Source: Gemmatimonadota bacterium (GTDB taxonomy: Bacteria; Gemmatimonadota; Gemmatimonadetes; Longimicrobiales; Gaopeijiaceae). Taken from it: a stretch of 10,141 nucleotides of DNA. The DNA lies in assembly GCA_016209995.1 (NCBI GenBank), contig JACQVC010000413.1, positions 1-10,141 of the forward strand, read 5' to 3'. Positions 1 to 6,675 of this stretch are shown here, one piece after another (the stretch's first letter is position 1; every line of letters begins with the position of its first letter). Position numbers and translations under genes: made by a program. The notes below the pieces were generated by a model that had not been told where the DNA came from, did not search any database, and was given only the letters and a program-made list of their open reading frames with translations.

Positions 1-55
1 CCACTCTCCGTCCATGGGCCGTTCCCCTTTAGCGCCGGGCCCCGAACCGCATCCA

Positions 56-78
56 CCCAACCCCTACCCTCTAACCCC
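56..78 (-). other. Putative G-quadruplex motif spanning the ligD stop codon
   Basis: On the minus strand four G-runs (GGGG, GGG, GGGG, GGG) are separated by loops of 5, 2 and 2 bases, which meets the usual G3+N1-7 rule. The TTAGAGGG/GGGGTTGGG wording resembles a telomere-type repeat. The run straddles the TAG stop of ligD (73-71). It may affect the 3' end of the ligD transcript. The remaining bases 1-55 show no gene or T-run terminator. Confidence 0.45.
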
Positions 79-2206
79 TGACATACCGTTCCACCGCCAG
101 CAGGTTCGCCCCCCTGGACGTGCGCAGTCGGGCCCACAGATCGCCGACCTGATCGAGCCGCGCCGGCAGCGTCCGGATCGTGAAATCGCGCCGGTCGAGC
201 CCCTCGTCGACCTCCTCCCAGGTGAGCGGCGTCGAGGCGCCAGCGTAGTCGCTGGCGCGCGCGCTGTAGGCGCAGGCGAGCGTCCTGCCCTCGATGTTCT
301 GCAGGCAGTCAACGTACACGGTCCGGCCGCGTTGCCGCACGGTGCGTTCGACGGTGGCAACCTTGGGATGCTTCTGTGCCACCACCGTGGCGAGGATCTG
401 GCAGAAGAGCATGCCGGCTTCGTACGGCGTGCCCGGCTCGAGCGGGATGTAGATGTGCAGGCCGTCGGCCCCGGAGGTCTTCGGAAAGCCGCGGACGCCG
501 ATGGCCTCGAGCTCGTCACGCACCCACCGCGCGGTATCGAGCACCCGCGAAAACGGGACGCCCTCGCCCGGATCGAGATCGATGGCCGCGTGGTCCGCCT
601 CGCGAGGCGACTGGACGCGCGAGAACCAGGGGTCCTGCGAGATGGCAGCCAGTTGCGCCATGTGCAGGAGCGTGGCGAGGGAGCCGCCGACCAGGCGCGC
701 CGGCACGTCGGTGTCGCCCGCGACGCGTTCTGCGCGCACGGCTTCAGGCACCGTGTCGGGCGCCCGCTGCTGGTAGAACGCCTTGCCCGTGATGCCGTTG
801 GGAAAGCGCTTCATCACGAGCGGCCTGTCTTCGACGATTGGCAGCAGGTAGGGCGCGACGGCAACGTAGTAACGGAGCAGCTCGCCCTTGGTGATCTTCG
901 CGCCCGGCCAGAAGACCTTCCTCAGGTTGGTCACCGACACACGGATCTCGCCGGGCAACGAGAGGACGCCGTTGCCGCGCTCGGCTTCGATGCGCGTGAG
1001 GTCGTCACGCAGGCGATCGAGCGCTGTGCGCGTCAGGGGGGACGGGGATGGCGCGGGGGTGCGGCCAGGGTTTCCTGACGGCGCGGCAGTGCGGGCCAGG
1101 GTTCGCGTTGGTGCAGCGCGTGCGGACAGTCTGGCCGGGCCGGGCGGCTCGCGGCGCACGGTCTCCGGCTTGACATCATGGCGCAGGCCCAGGTAGATCG
1201 GATGCCGCAACAGGCCTTCATCGGTCCATTCAGTGAACTTCACCTGCGCGACGAGCTGCGGCTTCACCCAGTGCGGCCGCTCGTTGGTCCGCGGGGTTGC
1301 GTCAAACGGACAGGTACGGCGGGCCAGCTCGTCGAGCAGCTCCTTGACGCGGGCGAGTTCCTGCTCGTCGAACCCGCTCCCCGTGTGCCCCGCGTACTTC
1401 AGGGCGCCGCCTTCGTAGTAGCCGAGCAGCAGCGCGCCGAAATGCTCGCGCGACGCGCGGGGGTCGGTCCAGCCTCCCACGACGAACTCCTGCTCGTGCA
1501 CGAGCTTGAGCTTGAGCCAGTCGGGACTTCGCCTGCCCACCCGGTAGGGCGAGTCGGCCCGTTTGACGATGAGGCCCTCCCAGCCGCACTCGCGAGCCTT
1601 CGCGAAGAGCGCGCGGCCGTCACCGCGCGCCGTCGCACTGAGCCGGATGGGCGAAAAGGGGTCGGGAGCCTTCTTCCCAAACAAACGTTCAAGACGCGCG
1701 CGGCGTTCCGTCCACGGGCGGTCGGCCAGCGCATCGCGGCCGTCGCGGAGCAAATCGAAGACGATGAGAGCGACAGGCTGGGTGGGCCGGCGGGCGGCGC
1801 CGGGACGGCCGAGATGGAGGCGACCCTGCAGACGTTGGAAGCCGGCCGGCTCGCCTAGGCCATCGAGCGCGACGATCTCGCCGTCCACAACGGCTGAGGC
1901 GCGCAGCCGCGCGCCGAACGCCGACAGCGCCTCGACCAGCTCGGGAAACTGCGCCGACTTCTCGTTGCCGAGGCGCGAGAACAGCCGCACGTCGGTGCCG
2001 CCTTTCCGCGGCACAATTTCGACGAGGGCGCGAATGCCGTCGTACTTCGGCTCGTACACCAGCCGCGCGTTCTCGAGCGACGGCAACGGCGGCTCGGCGA
2101 GCGTGGCCAGCATCGGGCGGAGCAGGGCAGCAGCGGGCAGCGCCACGGGATCTCGTTCAGGCCGCCAGTTGTTCACGGGGTGCCGGCCCGCCGGCACCGT
2201 CAGCAC
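71..2206 (-). CDS. ligD: LigD-type ATP-dependent DNA ligase with C-terminal primase-polymerase domain (Lig-Pol, no phosphoesterase domain)
   Basis: Predicted to seal and fill in broken DNA ends in bacterial non-homologous end joining, usually with Ku (no Ku gene is in this window). The 711-residue product has an adenylation domain first: EPKYDGIR with nucleophile Lys54, DGEIVALD at 108-115, EGLIVK at 210-215 and WLKLK at 230-234. An OB fold follows to about residue 345, then a Pro/Ala/Arg/Ser-rich linker (about 350-395). The polymerase domain (about 420-705) has the metal-binding DLDP (Asp543, Asp545), KTSGADGLH at 576-584 and a third Asp at 633. All catalytic residues I looked for are present. 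The phosphoesterase domain found in Pseudomonas and Mycobacterium LigD is absent. The start is uncertain: GTG at 2206 has no clear Shine-Dalgarno sequence and the first codons contain a perfect palindrome. GTG at 2176 or ATG at 2113 are alternatives, since the conserved domain begins near residue 30. The gene lies 21 bases after a small basic ORF. Confidence 0.95.
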   Translation of the reverse strand: MLTVPAGRHPVNNWRPERDPVALPAAALLRPMLATLAEPPLPSLENARLVYEPKYDGIRALVEIVPRKGGTDVRLFSRLGNEKSAQFPELVEALSAFGARLRASAVVDGEIVALDGLGEPAGFQRLQGRLHLGRPGAARRPTQPVALIVFDLLRDGRDALADRPWTERRARLERLFGKKAPDPFSPIRLSATARGDGRALFAKARECGWEGLIVKRADSPYRVGRRSPDWLKLKLVHEQEFVVGGWTDPRASREHFGALLLGYYEGGALKYAGHTGSGFDEQELARVKELLDELARRTCPFDATPRTNERPHWVKPQLVAQVKFTEWTDEGLLRHPIYLGLRHDVKPETVRREPPGPARLSARAAPTRTLARTAAPSGNPGRTPAPSPSPLTRTALDRLRDDLTRIEAERGNGVLSLPGEIRVSVTNLRKVFWPGAKITKGELLRYYVAVAPYLLPIVEDRPLVMKRFPNGITGKAFYQQRAPDTVPEAVRAERVAGDTDVPARLVGGSLATLLHMAQLAAISQDPWFSRVQSPREADHAAIDLDPGEGVPFSRVLDTARWVRDELEAIGVRGFPKTSGADGLHIYIPLEPGTPYEAGMLFCQILATVVAQKHPKVATVERTVRQRGRTVYVDCLQNIEGRTLACAYSARASDYAGASTPLTWEEVDEGLDRRDFTIRTLPARLDQVGDLWARLRTSRGANLLAVERYVRG
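2179..2198. repeat. Perfect 9-bp inverted repeat at the ligD start
   Basis: GGTGCCGGC, a two-base centre, then GCCGGCACC form a perfect 20-base palindrome. It lies between two possible GTG starts of ligD (2206 and 2176). Further GTGCCGG copies lie at 2210-2216 and 2237-2243, so the element repeats around the gene junction. In RNA it would be a very stable hairpin over codons 3-10 if translation starts at 2206, or a 5' leader hairpin if it starts at 2176. It could be an operator, a translational block or an intercistronic structure. No T-run follows, so a simple intrinsic terminator is unlikely. Confidence 0.6.
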
Positions 2207-2227
2207 GCGGTGCCGGTTCAGGCTGGA

Positions 2228-2557
2228 TTAGTACTTGTGCCGGCGTTCGCGGCCCGATCGGCGGTCGCGCCCGGCGCGGCGATTGCCAACTGGGCGGCCG
2301 AGGTCGGTCTTGCGCCGCTCGGCCAGCCTGCGTCGCTCGTCGCCCCTCCGCCGTTCCCGGTTCGCGGAAGCGGCCTCCTTGGCTGCGGTGGCCATCTCGC
2401 GTTGCAGCCGCGCCAGGCGGCGCGCCGGGTCGAGCACTTCGAGCAGGCCTTGATGAAGGGCCGTCGTCCTGGCGTCGCGGGAGCCGGCGGCATTAATTTC
2501 TCGCAAGTAATTGGCAGCGGCCAGGATGGCGGCCCGCTGCCAGGGCTGAAGACTCAT
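2228..2557 (-). CDS. Small arginine-rich protein of unknown function upstream of ligD
   Basis: I do not recognise a named family. The 109-residue product has a mostly helical first half (a WQRAAILAAANYLREI stretch near the N-terminus, then LLEVLDPARRLARLQREM around 38-55). The second half is extremely Arg-rich, with repeated RR-x3-DRR-like units and the C-terminus RRSGRERRHKY. Such tails suggest nucleic-acid or acidic-partner binding, but that is inference. Support for a real gene: an ATG preceded by GGGGGA nine bases upstream, mostly G/C third codon positions, and a stop 21 bases before the ligD GTG on the same strand, which suggests co-transcription. The same frame stays open upstream into the dehydrogenase gene, but that part is a shadow. 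The gene could still be spurious, because Arg-rich frames arise easily in G+C-rich DNA. Confidence 0.55.
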   Translation of the reverse strand: MSLQPWQRAAILAAANYLREINAAGSRDARTTALHQGLLEVLDPARRLARLQREMATAAKEAASANRERRRGDERRRLAERRKTDLGRPVGNRRAGRDRRSGRERRHKY

Positions 2558-2675
2558 TGGCGGTTGTCCCCCAGTTTCTCCAAATCGGCTGCGCCGGTCT
2601 TTCGAAGCACTCGGGAACGATCCCGTCCGGGCGTTCGCGGCGGCGTTCGTGCTTCCAATTCTCGAGCGTCGCCTC

Positions 2676-3581
2676 TCATGCGGGCGCCGGCCCGGTGGCC
2701 GAGATCGACTCGAGCGCCAGCATGAGTGCCTGCGTGCCGCTCCGGCCGTGCCCCTGGGCGCGCAGGGCGACGTAGAGCTGGTGCACCAGCGCGAGGCCCG
2801 GCAGCGCGATGCCCATCCGTTCGGCTTCCGCCAGGGCGATCCCCATGTCTTTGATGAAGTGCTCGACGAAGAACCCGGGCGCGAAGTCGCGCTTGACGAT
2901 GCGTGGCGCCAGATTGTCGAGAGCCCAGCAGGCCGCCGCGCCCCCGCGAATCGTGTCAAGCATCGTGTCGAGGGAGAGCCCGGCCTTGTGCGCGTAGAGC
3001 AGGCTCTCGCACACGCCGATCATCGTCCCCGAGATGACGATCTGGTTCGACATCTTGGTATGCTGGCCCGCACCCGCGCCGCCCTGGTACACGATGCGCT
3101 TGCCCATGGCCTCCAAGAGCGGCAGCGTCTTGTCGAAGAGCGGCCGGTCGCCCCCGATCATGATCGACAGCGTGGCATTGCGCGCGCCGACGTCGCCGCC
3201 CGAAACCGGCGCGTCGAGTGCCGCGGCGCCCTTCGCGCGCGCGGCGTCGTAGATCTCCCGGGCCAGCGTCGGCTCGGTCGTCGTCATGTCCACGAACGCC
3301 TGGCCCGGCCGCGCCGCTGCGAGCAGACCCTGTTCGCCGAAGTACACCTCGCGCACCTCGCGCGGGAGCCCCACGATCGTGAAGACGATGTCGGCCTGCT
3401 GGCCGACCGCGCCTGGCGTCGAGGCCCACGTCGCGCCGCTGTCCAGGAGCGCCTGGGCTTTCGCTTTGTTTCGGGTGTGGACGGCCACCCGATAGCCGCG
3501 GGCCAGCAGGTGTCCGCACATCGGCGCACCCATCACGCCGGTCCCGACCCAGCCAACCCGCGGCTTGGCGTCCGTTGTCAT
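2676..3581 (-). CDS. Beta-hydroxyacid dehydrogenase (3-hydroxyisobutyrate dehydrogenase / tartronate semialdehyde reductase family)
   Basis: A cytosolic NAD(P)-dependent oxidoreductase that should interconvert a beta-hydroxyacid and its semialdehyde or oxoacid. The 301 residues match the usual family length. The N-terminal Rossmann fold has GTGVMG at 13-18. The substrate-binding signature DAPVSGGDVGAR spans 123-134. The catalytic-lysine motif GAGQHTKMSNQ places Lys176 and Asn179 as expected, and FIKDMGIAL around 242-250 supplies the second conserved lysine. Residues after beta-strand 2 (HTRNKAK, 35-41) lack the acidic residue typical of NAD-preferring members and carry Arg37, so NADP(H) preference is plausible. 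The exact substrate (3-hydroxyisobutyrate, tartronate semialdehyde, glyoxylate or succinic semialdehyde) cannot be read from sequence. The ATG at 3581 has no good Shine-Dalgarno sequence, but the Rossmann fold starts at residue 8, so a later start is not possible. Confidence 0.92.
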   Translation of the reverse strand: MTTDAKPRVGWVGTGVMGAPMCGHLLARGYRVAVHTRNKAKAQALLDSGATWASTPGAVGQQADIVFTIVGLPREVREVYFGEQGLLAAARPGQAFVDMTTTEPTLAREIYDAARAKGAAALDAPVSGGDVGARNATLSIMIGGDRPLFDKTLPLLEAMGKRIVYQGGAGAGQHTKMSNQIVISGTMIGVCESLLYAHKAGLSLDTMLDTIRGGAAACWALDNLAPRIVKRDFAPGFFVEHFIKDMGIALAEAERMGIALPGLALVHQLYVALRAQGHGRSGTQALMLALESISATGPAPA

Positions 3582-3695
3582 GCGCTATAGGAGACGGCAC
3601 CTGAGACGGCGGTGTCAAGGGCGGGTGGGCGGAAGCGGCACACGGTGGGCCTCGCGATGTGGGCGGAGAGCGCACAGGGATACGCATGTGTGTGA

Positions 3696-3711
3696 AATTC
3701 ATCAATGAATT
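3696..3711. promoter_or_regulatory. AT-rich palindrome in divergent spacer (candidate operator)
   Basis: AATTCAT, two bases, then ATGAATT form a perfect 7+7 inverted repeat. It sits about 104 bases upstream of the response regulator start and 115 bases upstream of the divergent dehydrogenase start. It is the only clearly AT-rich segment in this spacer. A dimeric regulator binding here could control one or both genes. The rest of 3582-3814 holds no recognisable gene. It does contain a TTGACA hexamer on the minus strand (3613-3618), but without a convincing -10 at the right distance. Confidence 0.35.
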
Positions 3712-3802
3712 CGTGCGGTCGGTGTGCGGGCGGGTTGGCAGGCAGCTTGCTCTCTCGGAGTGCGGCGCCTGATCCCTCATCACGGGGAGGATCCGGTGGA
3801 AC

Positions 3803-3810
3803 AAGGAGGA
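3803..3810 (+). promoter_or_regulatory. Strong Shine-Dalgarno of the response regulator; decides the start
   Basis: AAGGAGGA lies five bases (counted from AGGAGG) before ATG 3815 but only two bases before the in-frame GTG at 3812. Normal spacing therefore favours ATG 3815. Confidence 0.8.
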
Positions 3811-3814
3811 TGTG

Positions 3815-4846
3815 ATGGATTCCGTGCTGGTTGTGGATGACGAAGCCGGAGCGCGATCGCTGATGACGCGTTGGGTCAGGACGATTGGGTACGAAGCGCG
3901 GGCGGTGTCCAACGCCGAGCAGGCCCTGAGCGCGATGGGCGCCGAGCCCGCCGGGGTCGCCGTGTGCGATATCTGCATGCCGGGGCACGATGGGCTGTGG
4001 CTGGCGGGCCAGCTGCGCGAGCGATATCCGGAAACGGCCGTCATCATGGCGACGGCGCTGCCCGAGCTCGATCCGGCGCTGGCGAGCCTGCAGGTCGGCG
4101 CGGTCGACTATCTGCTCAAGCCGTTCAGCCGCGATCAGCTGCGCCGCGTGATGGAGCGCGCGCTCACCTGGCGGCGCACCGTCGTCGACGCGCGCCAGTG
4201 GCGGCAGACGCTCAATCGGGAGCTGCAAGTCCGGCAGCGGGACATGATGGCGGCGGTCGCGCATGCGCACGATTCGATGGCGCGCGCCTGTGACGCGATG
4301 CTCGACATGCTCGTCGCGCGCGACGCCGCGGCTCGCGGTCACGCCGAGCGCGTGAGCCGGCTGGCAATCGCGCTGGCGCACGAGGCGGGGATCCGCGAGC
4401 CGGAGCTCTCCGACCTCGAGCGCGCCGCCATTCTGCACGATGTCGGCAAGATCGCCATCCCCGAGGCGCTGCTGTGCAAGCCGGCGCAACTGGCGCCCGA
4501 CGAGCGAGCGATCCTTCACGAGTGCCCGGTCATTGGAGCCGATGTCATAAAGAGCGTTCCGTCGCTCCAGCGGGCCGCCGACCTCGTGCTGGCAACGCGG
4601 GAGTGGTACAACGGCTACGGTTATCCGTTCGGGCTGGCGGGGTCGGCGATTCCGCTCGGGAGCCGGGTGATTGCGGTGGCCGACGTGTTCGACGTGTTGA
4701 CCCACACGCAGGCGTACCGAACGGCGATGGCGCCCGGAGACGCGTTGTCGGAGCTGCGCATGGCGGCCGGCCGGCAGTTCGACCCGATCGTCGTCGAGCG
4801 TCTGGCGGCGATCGTCGACGGCATGGCCGCGGGCATCGTGCACTGA
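3815..4846 (+). CDS. Response regulator with HD-GYP-type output domain (metal site degenerate)
   Basis: A cytosolic two-component response regulator whose output domain belongs to the family of cyclic-di-GMP phosphodiesterases. The receiver (about 1-120) has the acidic pair Asp8/Asp9, phospho-acceptor Asp52 (CDICMPGHDG), Thr80 and Lys102 (LLKPF), so phosphorylation looks intact. A short helical linker (about 120-165) leads to the HD-GYP domain (about 166-335). That domain has RGHAERV with His176, ILHDVGKIAIPE with His208/Asp209/Lys212, EWYNGYGYPFGLAG with GYP at 269-271, and VADVFD with Asp290. However, the histidine that normally precedes the HPxIG motif aligns with Cys237 (CPVIG; a His lies two residues earlier at 235). 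The HHE ahead of GYP reads T-R-E (261-263), so both metal-binding histidines are gone. Phosphodiesterase activity is therefore doubtful. No partner histidine kinase is in the window. The length (343) is typical of short receiver/HD-GYP proteins. Confidence 0.92.
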   Translation: MDSVLVVDDEAGARSLMTRWVRTIGYEARAVSNAEQALSAMGAEPAGVAVCDICMPGHDGLWLAGQLRERYPETAVIMATALPELDPALASLQVGAVDYLLKPFSRDQLRRVMERALTWRRTVVDARQWRQTLNRELQVRQRDMMAAVAHAHDSMARACDAMLDMLVARDAAARGHAERVSRLAIALAHEAGIREPELSDLERAAILHDVGKIAIPEALLCKPAQLAPDERAILHECPVIGADVIKSVPSLQRAADLVLATREWYNGYGYPFGLAGSAIPLGSRVIAVADVFDVLTHTQAYRTAMAPGDALSELRMAAGRQFDPIVVERLAAIVDGMAAGIVH

Positions 4847-4885
4847 GCGACGCCGCCCGCTCTGCCGCCTGGCGATCGCGGCTGT

Positions 4886-6511
4886 TCAGACCGCCGGCTT
4901 GACGACCCGCGAGAGTGGCCGGCGCGTACCGCGGGTCCGGCGGGCCGGGCGGCGCACGTCGCTGCTGTGGAGCGCGATGAGATTCAGGGCGTGTTCGGTC
5001 GCCTGGATGGCTGCGGCCAGCTGGTCGCTGTGCACGCCGCGGGTCTTCAGCCCGCCTTCCCACTTGATGGTGGTCTCGACGAGGGCGTCGGTCTTGCCGC
5101 CCGGCGGGATGTGCACCTCGTAATCGACGAGCGCCGGCAGGCGGAAGCCGAGCTGCTTCTCGATGCTCTTGAGGGCCTGCATGAAGGCGTTGTAGCCCCC
5201 GTCGCCCGACCCGGTCGCCTGGATGTCTTTGTCGCGATAGCGCACGAGCACGGTGGCGGTGGGGCGCAGGCCGCGGTTGCTCATCACCGAGTAGTCCTTC
5301 ACCTCGAACACGCGCAGCTCGGGCGACTGCAGCATCTCTGAGATCAGGAACGGCAGGTCGGCCTTCGTGACGTTCTTCTTCTGGTCGCTCAGCTCGATGA
5401 TACGGGCAAGGAGCTGCTGCTTCTGCTCCTTGGTCAGCGTGACATTGAGACGCTCGAGGTTGAAGTCGAGGCTGGCCTTGCCCATGAGCTTGCCCATGGC
5501 GTAGGAGCGGTGCAGGCCGAACCGCGCCGGGCCCAGGCGGCTCTCGTAAAGGTTGCCCTTCTTGTCACCGTCGGCGTGCACGCCGGCGGCCTGCGTGAAG
5601 ACGTTCTCGCCGACGATAGGCTTGTTGACGGCGATGCGACGGCCCGAGAAGACCTCCACCAGCCGGCTGATGTCGGCGAGCGCCCGTTCGTCGACCCGCG
5701 TCGCGACGCCGGCATGATCGCGCAGCGACACGACCACCTCGTCGAGGGGCGTGTTGCCGGCGCGCTCGCCCATCCCGTTGACCGTCACGTGCACGCCACG
5801 GGCGCCCGCCAGGACCGCCTCCAGCGTATTGGCGGTGGCCAGGCCGTAGTCGTTGTGGCCGTGGTAGTCGAACCGGAGGGCTGGAAACGCCGCGACGATC
5901 TGACCGACGAAACGGCGCACCTGCGACGGCGCCAGAATGCCGAGCGTATCGCACAGCATGATGCGCCGGACGGGCATGCGCGCGAGCGTCTCGATCTGCG
6001 CCATGACGTAGTCGGGCGAGCCCGTCATGCCGCCCGACCAGTCCTCGAGGTACACGTTGAACGCGAGGCCGCGCTTGACGCCGTACTCGATTGTCCGCTG
6101 GATGTCATCGAGATGGTCCTGGGGCGTGCGCCGGAGCTGCTCGCGGCAGTGGCGGAGCGAGCCCTTCGTCAGCAGGTTGATCACGCGCGCGCCCACCGTG
6201 CGCGCCCAGTCCGCCGACGCGTCGGCGTCCACAAACCCCAGCACCTCCACGCGGTCGAGGCACCCGGCCGACTCGGCCCACTCCGCGATCCGCTTGACGG
6301 CGTCGTGCTCGCCGGCGCTCGTCCGCGCCGAGGCCACCTCGATGCGGTCCACCCTGACTTTTTCGAGGAGCTGGCGGGCAATCGTCAGCTTTTCGGCCGG
6401 CATCATCGAGATGCCTTCGGCCTGCTCGCCGTCGCGGAGCGTCGTGTCCATGACTTCGACGACCGCCTCGGGACGGGAGTGGGGCGTCTCTTTGGGGGAC
6501 TTTCCGGCCAT
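4886..6511 (-). CDS. cimA: (R)-Citramalate synthase, Leptospira type (LeuA/DRE-TIM family)
   Basis: Condenses pyruvate with acetyl-CoA to (R)-citramalate, the first step of the threonine-independent route to 2-oxobutyrate and isoleucine. The TIM barrel begins with MDTTLRDGEQ (Arg26, Asp27). The metal-binding HGHNDYGLATAN has His217 and His219, and NGMGERAGNTPL spans 245-256. From memory the protein aligns along its length with Leptospira interrogans citramalate synthase. It keeps the residues reported there to select pyruvate over the leucine-pathway substrate: Leu91 in LGFVD, Leu114 in NLL and Tyr154 in NVYLEDW (L81, L104 and Y144 in Leptospira). This favours citramalate over isopropylmalate synthase. 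The C-terminal regulatory domain (about 395-512) contains DYEVHIPPGGKTDALVET, so isoleucine feedback inhibition is likely. Residues 518-541 are an Arg-rich tail that I do not recall in relatives. The start is the ATG at 6511 with a close AGGA. The gene converges on the response regulator with 39 bases between them. Confidence 0.93.
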   Translation of the reverse strand: MAGKSPKETPHSRPEAVVEVMDTTLRDGEQAEGISMMPAEKLTIARQLLEKVRVDRIEVASARTSAGEHDAVKRIAEWAESAGCLDRVEVLGFVDADASADWARTVGARVINLLTKGSLRHCREQLRRTPQDHLDDIQRTIEYGVKRGLAFNVYLEDWSGGMTGSPDYVMAQIETLARMPVRRIMLCDTLGILAPSQVRRFVGQIVAAFPALRFDYHGHNDYGLATANTLEAVLAGARGVHVTVNGMGERAGNTPLDEVVVSLRDHAGVATRVDERALADISRLVEVFSGRRIAVNKPIVGENVFTQAAGVHADGDKKGNLYESRLGPARFGLHRSYAMGKLMGKASLDFNLERLNVTLTKEQKQQLLARIIELSDQKKNVTKADLPFLISEMLQSPELRVFEVKDYSVMSNRGLRPTATVLVRYRDKDIQATGSGDGGYNAFMQALKSIEKQLGFRLPALVDYEVHIPPGGKTDALVETTIKWEGGLKTRGVHSDQLAAAIQATEHALNLIALHSSDVRRPARRTRGTRRPLSRVVKPAV

Positions 6512-6526
6512 ATTCCTGCTTGTCGT

Positions 6527-6547
6527 CCCGGAGGGCCGGGTGGCCCT
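6527..6547 (-). promoter_or_regulatory. Overlapping alternative hairpins in the cimA leader
   Basis: In the predicted cimA leader, AGGGCC-ACCC-GGCCCT (6547-6532) is a perfect 6-bp hairpin. CCCGG-CCCT-CCGGG (6540-6527) is a perfect 5-bp hairpin. They share 6532-6540 and cannot form together. The second ends about 10 bases before the AGGA ribosome-binding site. They may control translation or transcription, but no leader peptide or T-run is visible. Confidence 0.3.
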
Positions 6548-6559
6548 GCGGAGCCTTTT

Positions 6560-6589
6560 ATTATGCCTGCGAGTAGGCTAGCATGCCAA
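6560..6589 (-). promoter_or_regulatory. Sigma-70-type promoter for cimA
   Basis: On the minus strand TTGGCA (-35, 6589-6584) and CATAAT (-10, 6565-6560) each match the consensus at five of six positions, with an 18-base spacer. Transcription would start near 6553, giving a leader of about 40 bases before the cimA ATG. This is the best promoter match in the window. Confidence 0.65.
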
Positions 6590-6619
6590 ATCCTGGTGAC
6601 CGCGGCGCCCGGCGGCACG

Positions 6620-6627
6620 CGTATACT
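6620..6627 (+). promoter_or_regulatory. Candidate -10 element for msrA
   Basis: TATACT at 6622-6627 matches the -10 consensus at five of six positions, 48 bases before the msrA ATG. No convincing -35 lies 16-18 bases upstream, so the assignment is tentative. Confidence 0.3.
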
Positions 6628-6675
6628 TGGAGCGAAGTCGCGGGAGAGCCGGCCTGTGATAGCTGAGAGCTTTCG

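Noticed and set aside
14..1078. A long plus-strand open frame (354 codons) antisense to ligD.
   Set aside because: It lies wholly opposite clear ligase/polymerase coding sequence. Its product is Arg/His/Asp-rich low-complexity protein with no domain, the usual mirror of a G+C-rich gene.
2612..2625. A CGGGA-loop-TCCCG hairpin between the dehydrogenase and the small ORF, as a terminator.
   Set aside because: Only 5 bp and with no T-run after it. Too weak to call.
3613..3618. A perfect TTGACA on the minus strand upstream of the dehydrogenase.
   Set aside because: No acceptable -10 lies 16-18 bases downstream. The nearest TATAGC is 23 bases away and directly next to the ATG, so it is not called as a promoter.
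3578..4843. A 421-codon minus-strand open frame opposite the response regulator.
   Set aside because: The plus strand has unmistakable receiver and HD-GYP motifs and a strong ribosome-binding site. The antisense product is composition-driven.
4847..4885. A possible bidirectional terminator between the convergent response regulator and cimA genes.
   Set aside because: No stable hairpin followed by T-runs on either strand is visible in these 39 bases.
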